From: Glandiceps talaboti
Lineage: Eukaryota > Hemichordata > Enteropneusta > Spengelidae
Assembly (NCBI RefSeq): GCF_964340395.1
Contig: NC_135551.1
Span: 1,424,001-1,488,000 of the forward strand
DNA: 64,000 nucleotides
Reading direction: 5' to 3'
Under the pieces are notes generated by a model that was given only the letters and a program-made list of their open reading frames with translations, ran no database searches and was not told the origin of the DNA. Below are positions 12,010 through 23,900 of this stretch, piece after piece (within the stretch, counting starts at the first letter, position 1; each line of letters starts with the position of its first letter). Both the position numbers and the translations under genes were made by a program.

Positions 12010-12186
12010 ATATTTCCCTTCTTATGTAGAGGGACGGATGTTTATATGCAATATGATCACTTATACTATCATTGAATTAGATATATTTCGTTGCACATCT
12101 CAGAACCCCTTCCAAGGGTATCAATAGATTTTTAGTTGGGACACTCCAAGATACTGTTGCATATTCTAAAATACTATGATCTAAAG
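12010..12186 (-). mobile_element. Possible foreign LINE thumb fragment
   Basis: Minus-strand translation gives ILEYATVSWSVPTKNLL and LRCATKYI, like the LEYASPVWSP...LE-VQRRATK-I thumb of other LINEs. It sits where the reverse transcriptase fingers of the host LINE should be, so it may be an inserted piece of a second element or a rearrangement. Confidence 0.35.
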
Positions 12187-12393
12187 TTATGTATGATAAG
12201 CACTTTGCCTGACAGGAAATACTCCTAGTTGATTTTCTGCTTTTCTACTGTGAGCAAACTGCCTTCCAAATTGCACTCGAGATCTCCTCATTAATTCATA
12301 GAACAGGCCAGATTTATGAGACCTATTTTCTCTCCAGAGCAGGAAGTGTGTGCAAGCCTTCTCATAGTAATCCTTATAACTAGTGTATTCCAA
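12187..12393 (-). pseudogene. LINE linker between endonuclease and reverse transcriptase
   Basis: A 68-codon open stretch with GLFYELMRRSRVQFGRQFAH, the usual basic connector in LINE ORF2 (M--SR--FK-ALR). It has no independent start or function. Confidence 0.55.
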
Positions 12394-12639
12394 CCTGGTA
12401 TGGTGTGTTTGTTGGAATTAGTGGAAGGTGGTAGTCCTTTCTGCAACAAGCTTTAATACAGATGCAATGTGACTTGTCATTATAGAAACTGTTAAATTGT
12501 TCACTAATGAATGTAACAGTTTGTATCAGTACAGGTAAGTGCTTTACTAGGATATATACAGCCAGGATAAAAGATTGTGGCATAACAATGTGTGTTGAAG
12601 TGTAGCTTTATTCAAGCAAGGTTTAAAGACCATATTTTG

Positions 12640-13375
12640 TTGAACCAGACTCAGCTTTGGTAGCAGATTGGTCTGAATTGAAATTATAACAGGAAAATGG
12701 TCAAATGAAATAGTGTCATACTTCACATTAATGGATTCAATAATCTTGTTAGTAGCTGTTGTACAGATAATATGATCTAGCCAGCTCTGAGTACAAAATA
12801 GTCACTTAGAGATGTATAGAGGTCCTGGTCAGAAGACAACTAATGTCTGCAAGAACAAAGTCATTGTCCCTAGTAAAATTTACTAATAGTCCATATTCAT
12901 ATTGGCCTCTCCATGGATCTGCATTCAAATGTCTGGCGATAAGACAGCAACATGTCTAAGTCATTGATAATGTTCTGTAACAAGCCCAGTATACACTTGT
13001 ATTCATCATTATCTGAGTTTGCAGTTGGTATACACATTGATAATGACTAAATCATGCTTACCATCCCACTTCACACATATACCGACAATGCGGCTTTCGT
13101 CTTGTATTAGAATCGGTGTAACACCATTTTGATTCGTAGGCCAATTAGAATACCAACACCTACCGGCCGGTGAGAACACCTTGTGAAGTATCTATGGCAC
13201 TCACACCCACTGAGGTAAAGTCTTTGTGTAATGTTGTAAGGACTGATAAATTATTGTTATTAAGCAAGTGCTATTGAATATGTAAAATGTCACAGTATCC
13301 AAGTCAATTCTTTACATCACCTAAAGAGGATTTTAGACCCCTTACATTGTGACTTGCAATATTAATACAGTTCAT
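12640..13375 (-). pseudogene. LINE APE-type endonuclease remnant
   Basis: Decayed frames give INIASHNVRGLKSSLGDVKN (the N-terminal Asn/Arg-Gly-Leu start of APE domains), ESRIVGICVKWDGKHDLVII followed by NVYT, and near the end SWLDHIICTTA and ISFDHFPVI, the last matching the terminal S/F-DH-P motif with the catalytic Asp-His pair. Several stops and frame changes occur. It lies directly upstream of the linker and reverse transcriptase on the same strand. Confidence 0.72.
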
Positions 13376-13399
13376 AATTATTTAGTAGTAGCAACAGGT

Positions 13400-13636
13400 G
13401 CATTCCTCCTTTTTGCCATTAGCTCAGATTTGAAAGATAGCTTTACAAGTTACCCTTCTGGCCATACAGACAGAGAATATTGTCAGTGTGGTTTTTCATC
13501 CACATCAACTCTGGAAGACAAGTATGTATCAAAGTGTGTGAGAAGTCATGCGATGCAGAGGTGGTGAACACGACTTTCCATGATTTACTGGACATCAGCT
13601 GAATCAACTAGGAGGGGTCAGCTTTGACATCTAAAT
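13400..13636. other. Probable LINE 5' flank
   Basis: Just upstream (minus strand) of the endonuclease. A short minus frame with MAKRRNAPVATTK precedes it and may be the LINE ORF2 N-terminus. Nothing else is seen. Confidence 0.35.
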
Positions 13637-14660
13637 GTTCCCTTTTAATGGTTGGACTGGTTAGGTTAATAACTGGTTTGTTCCCTTTTAATGGTTGGAC
13701 TGGATAGGTTAATAACTGGTTTGTTCCCTTTTAATGGTTGGACTGGATAGGTTAATAACTGGTTTGTTCCCTTTTAATGGTTGGACTGGTTAGGTTAATA
13801 ACTGGTTTGTTCCCTTTTAATGGTTGGACTGGTTAGGTTAATAACTGGTTTGTTCCCTTTTATGGTTGGACTGGATAGGTTAATAACTGGTTTGTTCCCT
13901 TTTAATGGTTGGACTGGTTAGGTTAATAACTGGTTTGTTCCCTTTTAATGGTTGGACTGGTTAGGTTAATAACTGGTTTGTTCCCTTTTAATGGTTGGAC
14001 TGGTTAGGTTAATAACTGGTTTGTTCCCTTTTAATGGTTGGACTGGTTAGGTTAATAACTGGTTTGTTCCCTTTTAATGGTTGGACTGGTTAGGTTAATA
14101 ACTGGTTTGTTCCCTTTTAATGGTTGGACTGGTTAGGTTAATAACTGGTTTGTTCCCTTTTAATGGTTGGACTGGTTAGGTTAATAACTGGTTTGTTCCC
14201 TTTTAATGGTTGGACTGGTTAGGTTAATAACTGGTTTGTTCCCTTTTAATGGTTGGACTGGTTAGGTTAATAACTGGTTTGTTCCCTTTTAATGGTTGGA
14301 CAGGTTAGGTTAATAACTGGTTTGTTCCCTTTTAATGGTTGGACTGGTTAGGTTAATAACTGGTTTGTTCCCTTTTAATGGTTGGACTGGTTAGGTTAAT
14401 AACTGGTTTGTTCCCTTTTAATGGTTGGACTGGATAGGTTAATAACTGGTTTGTTCCCTTTTAATGGTTGGACTGGTTAGGTTAATAACTGGTTTGTTCC
14501 CTTTTAATGGTTGGACTGGTTAGGTTAATAACTGGTTTGTTCCCTTTTAATGGTTGGACTGGTTAGGTTAATAACTGGTTTGTTCCCTTTTAATGGTTGG
14601 CCTGGTTAGGTTAATAACTGGTTTGTTCCCTTTTAATAGTTGGACTGGTTAGGTTAATAA
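13637..14660. repeat. 43-bp minisatellite, about 24 copies
   Basis: The unit contains TTCCCTTTTAATGGTTGG and TTAGGTTAATAACTGG. Copies are almost identical; the commonest change is GGTTAGG/GGATAGG, concentrated in the first six units. On the minus strand every unit has ATTAAA, and the array starts exactly at the stop codon of exon G. Confidence 0.97.
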
Positions 14661-14950
14661 GATCCAATCAAATCAATTCTTTGACTCCACATTATTGCTG
14701 CTTTGATTTTCTTATACAGATTGTCAACATCTTGTACCCTTTGACTGACAATAGTCCTAGCATTCTTGATTCTGGCTCTGTTTTCATCCACTGTGTGCAG
14801 AGTGTCATGTACATCTTTGTGAGTCTGGCCATGTTGTATGGCTAGGTCCCAAGTCTTCTCCGTTATTTTAACGATGTGCTCATCTAAACTCAACAGGATT
14901 GTATCAATCTTAGGACAGTCTCGTAGTATTGTCTTGCATGCTACTACAAC
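14654..14950 (-). CDS. Rab-like gene, probable terminal exon G (helical, coiled-coil-like)
   Basis: A strong acceptor (TATTTCTTTATTGGTTTACAG on this strand) starts the exon in phase 0, matching exon F. The 98 residues start VVVACKTILRDCPKIDTILL. They are charged and helical throughout, with spaced hydrophobic residues (DEHIVKITEKTWDLAI, NARTIVSQRVQDVDNLYKKI) that suggest a coiled coil or helical hairpin. The TAA stop lies at the very edge of the 43-bp array, so the 3' untranslated region is minisatellite. It could instead be an exon of another gene or a LINE ORF1 relic, since LINE remains lie downstream; the splice site argues for an exon. Confidence 0.55.
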   Translation of the reverse strand, partial: VVVACKTILRDCPKIDTILLSLDEHIVKITEKTWDLAIQHGQTHKDVHDTLHTVDENRARIKNARTIVSQRVQDVDNLYKKIKAAIMWSQRIDLIGSY

Positions 14951-17900
14951 CTGTAAACCAATAAAGAAATAGTCTTCATCAACATGCTGGCAAATGTGCA
15001 TATTAAAACAGTGCCTAAGTATTTCAACAGAGTGGGGAAATTTGATAAAATATTAGATTTCCACAATTTCAGATTAGGATTATCATTTAAATGTGAAAAA
15101 AAGTTTTCTGACAGAGCTATAGAAAAGTTGGTCCTGAACAAAAGAATTATCCAATGTAATCCTTATGGCTGCAAAATAACACAACGCTAACCAATGTGAG
15201 AATCTAGCTGGAACTGAAATGCTATCTTCATAAATTAGTTCCTAAAGATTATGCTTTGCACATTACTGAGTCTAGTACACTGTACACATTACTGAGTCTA
15301 GTACACTGTACACATTACTGAGTCTAGTACACTGTACACATTACTGAGTCTAGTACACTGTACACATTACTGAGTCTGATATACTGTACACATTACTGAG
15401 TCTGGTATACTGTACACATTACTGAGTCTAGTACACTGTACATATTACTGAGTCTGGTATATTGTACACATTACTGAGTCTAGTACACTGTACACATTAC
15501 TGAGTCTAGTATACTGTACACATTACTGAGTCTGGTATACTGTACACATTACTGAGTCTAGTACACTGTACACATTACTGAGTCTGGTATACTGTACACA
15601 TTACTGAGTCTGGTATACTGTACACATTACTGAGTCTAGTACACTGTACACATTACTGAGTCTGGTATACTGTACACATTACTGAGTCTGGTATACTGTA
15701 CACATTACTGAGTCTGGTATACTGTACACATTACTGAGTCTGGTATACTGTACACATTACTGAGTCTGGTATACTGTACACATTACTGAGTCTAGTACAC
15801 TGTACACATTACTGAGTCTGGTATACTGTACACATTACTGAGTCTGGTATACTGTACACATTACTGAGTCTGGTATATTGTACACATTACTGAGTCTGGT
15901 ATACTGTACACATTACTGATCTAGCGAGTCTGGTATACTTTATACATTACTGAGTCTGGTATACTGTACACATTACTGAGTCTGGTATACTGTACACATT
16001 ACTGAGTCTAGTACACTGTACACATTACTGAGTCTAGTACACTACACATTACTGAGTCTGGTATACTGTACACATTACTGAGTCTAGTACACTGTACACA
16101 TTACTGAGTCTGGTATACTGTACACATTACTGAGTCTGGTATACTGTACACATTACTGAGTCTAGTACACTGTACACATTACTGAGTCTGGTACACTGTA
16201 CACATTACTGAGTCTGGTACACTTTATACATTACTGAGTCTGGTATACTGTACACATTACTGAGTCTGGTATACTGTACACATTACTGAGTCTAGTACAC
16301 TGTACACATTACTGAGTCTAGTATACTGTACACATTACTGAGTCTGGTATACTGTACACATTACTGAGTCTGGTATACTGTACACATTACTGAGTCTGGT
16401 ATACTGTACACATTACTGAGTCTGGTATACTGTACACATTACTGCAGAGTTTGGTATATTGTACACATTACTGAGTCTGGTATATTGTACACATTACTGA
16501 GTCTGGTATACTGTACACATTACTGAGTCTAGTACACTGTACACATTACTGAGTCTAGTACACTTTACACATTACTGAGTCTGGTATACTGTACACATTA
16601 CTGAGTCTAGTACACTGTACACATTACTGAGTCTGGTACACTGTACACATTACTGAGTCTGGTATACTGTACACATTACTGAGTCTAGTACACTGTACAC
16701 ATTAGTGAGTCTGGTACACTGACAGTGACAAATGCCACACTTTTCAAATTACTGTATGTTATATAAATAAGAACTGGAACTATTTATTTCTTATATATCA
16801 CCTGTCAACAATCTCGCATTCTGATTGGTCAAGAGCCCTGCAGATATGCAGGTGTATTTTTCACCAATAGCCATATTTTTGCTTGTTGTATCACATGATC
16901 ACTGCACGTCCCCTTGTAAACAAACCTAGCAGACAACTAGAAATCCAGCTATAAAAAGCATGTCCAGTGCCAAATTTGTTGTCAACCGAACAAAATATCA
17001 CCGTTGTATACATTGTAACAAGTCTTTGAACTGTACTTTTCATGTCGCAGGGAAAGTCAAAAATTCTGCACAGAACGGCAAAAGTCCAGTGACGGCGAAT
17101 GCATGGTCGTCATGTGATCGTAAACATGAATTCCTAAATTTATCAAGGATATGAAAATCACCACCACAGAGGCCTAGAGGGTGCAATGTTTGCTTAATTA
17201 GAACAACGAAGTATATCACAAACATTTATGTACATTTAATGGAATACAGTACGCAAAACAAAGATGCACTCATTTTTCTGCTGAAGGTTATAAGTTTGAA
17301 CATATCACAGAGTGATATGCAAATAGTAAACATTACGTCATAATACTGAGCAAATGCGCACTCTGATTGGATGATAAAGTTAAGGCTGACATGTAAACAA
17401 CCGCATTGTGTGATACTACGCTCAACAGTATAATGCAGAAGTGATTTTTATTTTAAAATGAAACAGCATTTTTAGACATTCAAAAATGAATTCGTAGTCG
17501 CAGGTGATGTAAAAGTATGTTATTTGCCAAATACTGTTCCACATCTTGCTGCTTGAGGTAAATTTTCCGGTATAACGGCTCACCCTCGGCTCTCCGTTAT
17601 ATTATTAAAATTAACTCTCGCAGCAAGATATGGAACGGTATTTGGCAAATAACATATACATATACAGCTAGATATAAATGACGCATTCATTTTCCCTGAA
17701 ACTTGGTGATATGACAATCACGGGTTTACAATTAACACCATATTGTTAATTTAATTTTCATTGTTGTGTTGTTCAATGTTGTGTGACAACATCCCTGGAC
17801 TATGTGCAAGCAAGATGTCCCATATGACATGTCACCTTTGTGCCAGATTTGAAATCTGATACTGCATATCTGAGAAATGATGTATTATGGACAGAGCCCA

Positions 17901-20900
17901 TTGTACAATGCAAAGTAACAACTTTGTTGATGTTAACGTGCATCTTAATTCGTTCAGCAGAAAAATGACAATTACAAACAAGTATGTAAATGAGGTCAAA
18001 TGGCATCACAAGCTGACGTGATGCCGATCATTCTTAGTCAGTTTGTACATGAGAGATAATTACTCTTACTGCCGAAGCTTTCTGCCTCCCACCACTGTGA
18101 GTTACTAGACATCATTACTGTCAATATACACCCATTTCATCAACTTCCATAGCTTTCTACCACCCATGATTGTGCATTACTAGCCACCACAGTTAAATGC
18201 ACTCTTTCTACGGAGGTCATTTCTGCAGATGGATTCATGCGTTGCCATATTCCGCATGGTAATTTTGTTTTAATTATTAGATTTATACTAGTATTTAGTG
18301 TGGGTGTCTTTAGATAGTATGATGGCAAAATAAAGAACAAAGCAGTGTAGTAAGAGAAATCTTAGCATATTAAGTCTTAGAAGACAAGAGTTTTGATGGA
18401 TTGGTAAGCATTTGAAGTTGAAGACACGTTTACGTATTTGCATATCTTTATGAGAGGGTAGGGGAATATCTTTAAGAGAGGGGAGGGAGTATCTTTATGA
18501 GAGGGGAGGGGAGTATCTTTATGAGAGGGGAGGGGAGTATCTTTATGAGAGGGGAGGGGAGTATCTTTATGAGAGGGGAGGGGAGTATCTTTATGAGAGG
18601 GGAGGGGAGTATCTTTATGAGAGGGGAGGGGGTATCTTTATGAGAGGGGAGGGGGAAGGCTTGCACACACCGGTATTTAACCTGGATGGACTGCAAGATA
18701 ATTGGTTCAATTCAAAAATAAGGAAACATAGATATATATATATATATACTGTAGACCCACCGATGAAGAGGAGCTCAGTCTCTTCGAAATATTTGGGTTA
18801 GAACTGTATATATATTATTTATTTGCCAGAGGTTGAAAAAAACAACAACCAAATTTACATAAGTGAGGAAAATGAAATAATCTAGTGATTTAGATCACTG
18901 TTCTTTGCCAGTTTACTAAAGCATGTGTCAGTATTATTGTGTGTTTGGGTCTGACATGTGTATCAAACATATTCCAATGATGTCTCAAAAACTGCTTGCC
19001 CAAAGATAGAAAGGGAGCATGGCATATGGATCACAGAAATTACTAGTTTTTTGTTTTGAAACTCATTTGGTTATAGTTGCATTTGTAAACCATTCATGTC
19101 ACCACTGTACTGTACTGAATTTCATACCAGTTTGCACAGTATGCCACTCACACCAAGTTATACAACTTATAGTGTTGTTTTTCAGCCATGTAGAGAGGAG
19201 ACTGTGATAAACAACATTAGTACATGGTGAATGAATTGAATGCAAACAGAATATGTGATATATGATCAGTCATGCACATGTTTGTGTATTAAGGTTGTTG
19301 CACAGGCTATTTTTCATCCCCATGCTTTACTTAGTAAAAATGTCATATCTTTGTTAAAAATAAAGATATTGACTCCATATTTTCACAGTATATATTCAAC
19401 ACTCCAGCAAAACCATTAAAATATTGTTTGTTTATGTTTTGATGAAATTTGATATGTGTGTATATTAATATGTCATATTTTTCATATTTTTTAATTTTTA
19501 CAAGGTAATTGTTGTTTTTTGGGGGTTTTTTTTTCATTGCTGTCATCATAAATAAAAATGTCAAATTCGTATTGCTCAACTTTGCTGAAATTTAATTCCA
19601 TTTGGTTGCTATTATCTGTTAAAATTGCAATTTTTGTAAACCTGTATCCCCTTTACAATGAAGCAGTGTTCCCTGGCCTTCACTGGCCGTTCAACTGTTG
19701 GGGAATTCCAACCATGCATTCCTTGTCCTTGACCTAGGCAGCCATATCGGATTGTATCATGACGAAATTGGATATGTACATGTGTGTCAAAGAACACTGT
19801 CCTAATACCAACTTTGAATAAGATCTGTTCAAGCATGTCTGAGTTATGGCTTTGGACATGGAAAATTTGCAAACAAAGTGGCTGCTAGGCAGCCATATTG
19901 GATTGTATCATGAAACAAATTGACGCGCATATGTATGCTATTGTATGTTGCCCCTGTACCAAGTTTGAAAAAAATCGGTCCTGGCATCTCCAAGAAACGG
20001 CTCTGGACGGACGGACTGACGGACGGACAGAACTCAATCCATAAGTTCCCGTCCCAGACTTTGTCCGGCGGGGACTGAAAAGAAGAGTAACTGCAATAAT
20101 AAGTTAAGATTGATTAACATTTGTTGAGAATGTAAAAAAAAGCACATCATCGCACCACTTAAGACAACATTACCTGATGAGAAACTATTTTTTCCTTTTT
20201 AGTGGCCTACAAAAATATGCCAATAACTTATTAAAACTAAAAGCTACATTAGTAATATTTTCAGGACAGGTGCACTTTGGTATCGCAAATGTATGTACCA
20301 AGTTATAATTTTTGAGATATAGCCTAATTACCAAAAACCATTAATTATGTAAATTGCTCATTAATATTCACGAGATTTTTACCAAACCTAATCAAGTCTT
20401 GCCATTACCCTACGGAATTCGTCTTCAAAATTTCATTTGAATTGAGCAACCGGTTGTGGAGAAAACGATGACACAGACAGACACACGCACAGACACAGAC
20501 TTCCACCCACTAAATACATCTCTACCTTACGGAAGAAAAAATAGCTACTTGCTAATCAAGTCTGTCTACCGAGTTCATACAGATTAAGACAGTGAAAACC
20601 AGAAGAAATGCTGTTTTTTCAACATTTCACAAACCGTCCAGGCCGTATGTAGAAATGCTAGTTGAAAGCATGGTTGTGGATTAGTTTCTTTGGACCCTCT
20701 AGTATGTATGGTAATCGTCATATGGTTCATATCCACCTTTAGACTACTGTAGAGACACTCTATATAAGTAATACGAATCGTACTGTAAAGCTTGCTTACT
20801 ATTTCAAAGCTAGGGAGACAACAAACCGTGTGTATTGCGCATGCGTAGCGTTCTATACGTTCTACGTGTAGCCTCGGTTGCTCAGCTGATCAGCCGTGCT

Positions 20901-23900
20901 CTAAGCAAAGCCATCACCACATATCACCTGAAATACGGCTAATTTGAAGATGCCAAAACCAAAAATAGGAATAATAAAGGCCAAGCTTCGTTACAAGGCC
21001 TTGTCAGACTCTGGTATAAAGGCCAGGTTAGAATACATGGAGTCGCAAGACAGAGTTTCGGTGACAAGGTTAGAGCGAGGTTAGACATTGCCCAGTAACC
21101 CACACAGCACAGCCAGCCATCTGCAGTCTACGAGTGTGGGGACTGTGATGCCGACAGATGGTTTATACAAGAAACAGAAGCAACCAGTTAATGAAGTTAC
21201 CCCTACGGAGAAAACGTAACTTTCATTTGACTAGACCTATCATTCTAATATTAAACCGTCCTGCAATGTGTCAACAGTTGTGGCAGTAGTGTTGAATTTT
21301 CTTGTGGAATGTCCACAAAATGAAAGCGTGTATGACAAATCAGAAATTGTACTTCTGTGAATTTTTCAATGTATGGAAATATTTATGTCTACAGTAGGTT
21401 TTCCATACTGACTCATGTCATGTTACAGTTATTAATGTATGTCCATTTATTTATTTATTTTTGTAAAACTATCACTAGAAGAAGCCATATCCAGAATAAT
21501 TATGTACAATAATAAATTTCAGTAAATTTTATAACACTCTTGGTCTTCTTCTTCATTGAGCAAGCAAGCAAGCGAATGAGATAACGAGTAAGTTTACTGT
21601 ATTGTTGAAAAGGTATGCTGTATACGTTTTATCACCGATAATGTATGGAATTCAAAATGAAATAATAAACATGACATTTCTACTACAACATAGTAAAAAG
21701 CAATGGCACATAACTGAATGCAACATGGGATGGGATCCAAATATTTTATCAACTCAAGTGTCTGGATGTATTATATATGATCGATAATTTATTAACAAAA
21801 GTCAAAACTACCTTACACAAAAACATATTTTATTTATGAAATTATAAGTCCCTGTGAAAACGTAGTAATTCGGTTAAGTTGGGAATCGTTTACTTGTGTA
21901 TTGGACGGCGTCAGTATCTAGCTAGTGCACTGTCTGTCGACCACTTTTGTATCTCTTCTTGTCTTAGCCTGTCCATTTCACTTCAGCTTGATCCTGTCAA
22001 AAAAAGAAAAGAACAATGTTTAGGCCACTTTCTCGCCCATGCATGAAATGAATAAGTTACTCAGCATAGGTGAAGTGCACTATCAGGGAAAAATGCACCG
22101 ACTATCTACTCGGCTAGTCCTAGCTACTAGTACTAGTACTTGGCGACAATATGTGAATTCACTGAAGGTGATACACATTGTACGCATGGATAGGATAGGA
22201 AAGTGAGAAACACATCTAAATCAAAGGTTGAACGTTATATTTATGTACTCACCCTCCTTCTGAGATTTTGAGGTGAAATCGGCAGCAGGCGTCTGAATAC
22301 TAGTCCGTGTAGACGGCATCTAAACTTTCTACAAAATGCCACATGCTGCCATTGCGTGATATGGGCCCATATACAGAGAATCATCGTTGAGGGCGCATCA
22401 GACTCCCCAGCAAAATACAAACATGTCAATTCCAGTCACAGTTTGAGGTCGATTTACCTGTACATTTCCTGTTAGCCCCTTGCTAATTCTTATTCAAATG
22501 TGTATAAATACATTTATTGAATTGAATTTACATATTTTTATTGAGAATTTTAACTGACGTCCTAGCCTGTGCAACTCCCTTAATGATAGAGATTCCTTAT
22601 TCAATTAATTTTTTCCTTCACTTTTTCATTTGTTTTAAGTTTATTCAGTCTTTAGAGAAACCCACACAAGGAGAATGAAGAGCTACAGTTGGTGATGGAT
22701 AGGATTCTGTATATATAGTGCAATGTTTGTGCCCAACACACACCAATTTTTCAGAGGGAGTGCTCCTAGCTTAATCAGAGTTGTAACTCTTATATTTCAG
22801 TGCACTATTATTCTGCCAAACACCCATTGACAGCAGTATGTTATGACTGAGATAATGGGGATATTGTAGAAATTACAGAAGAAATTAAACCTACATATAA
22901 AACTGCAAAGTCAGCTAAAGGAAAGGATTTTGGTGTGTCTCCAAATAAACTACTGCAATAAACAATGACATGACACTTTACTTTGATACCTATGGCAACC
23001 AGTGCATGTAACAGAGACTTTGAACTGTGCTGCTGATTGCCACTTTGGTATTCCATGGAAATCAGTGGTAACTGAACACACGACTGTAATATGTGCCAAG
23101 TAGATTCAGTCACAATATTTGTTTTATTGTGCCTTGCTATGCTGCATTTTTGTAATACATTATGAATAAAGAAGTATTGATGGTCAAACATTGTCGTTAA
23201 CCATTCATATTTAAATTGGATAACTAATTTGCATACTTTGGAATATATAATCAGTTTGTTTTGTAAACCACCCTCCCTCTTTAGTTTTGCAAATCAAATG
23301 TGATGTCAAACAAAGTTATTACTTTGCACGGCTTAATCCAAGAAAACCAACACATCGTTATCATATCACACATTCCATTGGCATTTCGAGGCTTCCACAA
23401 CATTTTAGTATATGCATATACTAAAATGAAATGATGTTATTTATTCATTTCTATAGTTTATCTAAATACAAGGTATGCGTTCTCCTCATACCACATTACT
23501 ATAGAAACTGATGGTTAAAGTACCAGTAAGTAGAATACTAGGTATGCGTTCTCCTCATAGCACATACTATAGAAACTGATGGTTAAAGTACCAGTAAGTA
23601 GAATACTAGGTATGCGTTCTCCTCATAGCACATACTATAGAAACTGATGGTTAAAGTACCAGTAAGTAGAATACAAGGTATGCGTTCTCCTCATAGCACA
23701 TACTATAGAAACTGATGGTTAAAGTACCAGTAAGTAGAATACTAGGTATGTGTTCTCCTCATACCACATTACTATAGAAACTGATGGTTAAAGTACCAGT
23801 AAGTAGAATACTAGGTATGTGTTCTCCTCATAGCACATTACTATGGAAACTGATGGTTAAAGTACCAGTAAGTAGAATACTAGGTATGTGTTCTCCTCAT

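Larger units (their letters stand above)
9408..13400 (-). mobile_element. Near full-length decayed non-LTR retrotransposon (LINE)
   Basis: On the minus strand, in order: APE-type endonuclease (13375 to about 12640), linker (12393-12187), reverse transcriptase (about 12000-11273, continuing from 10497), C-terminal domain (to about 9650), then a 3' end with GGGCCGGAGGCCTTAAG, AATAAA and an A-rich tail near 9410-9430. Multiple stops and frameshifts show it is dead. A 0.77-kb dimeric element splits the reverse transcriptase. The general plan is that of the CR1/L2/Jockey group. Clade assignment would need a tree. Confidence 0.8.

Noticed and set aside
16960-17154. Small zinc-finger-like protein (CIHCNKSLNC)
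   Set aside because: Only one Cys pair, no splice or conservation evidence, and it lies in a dispersed repeat whose other copy lacks the frame.
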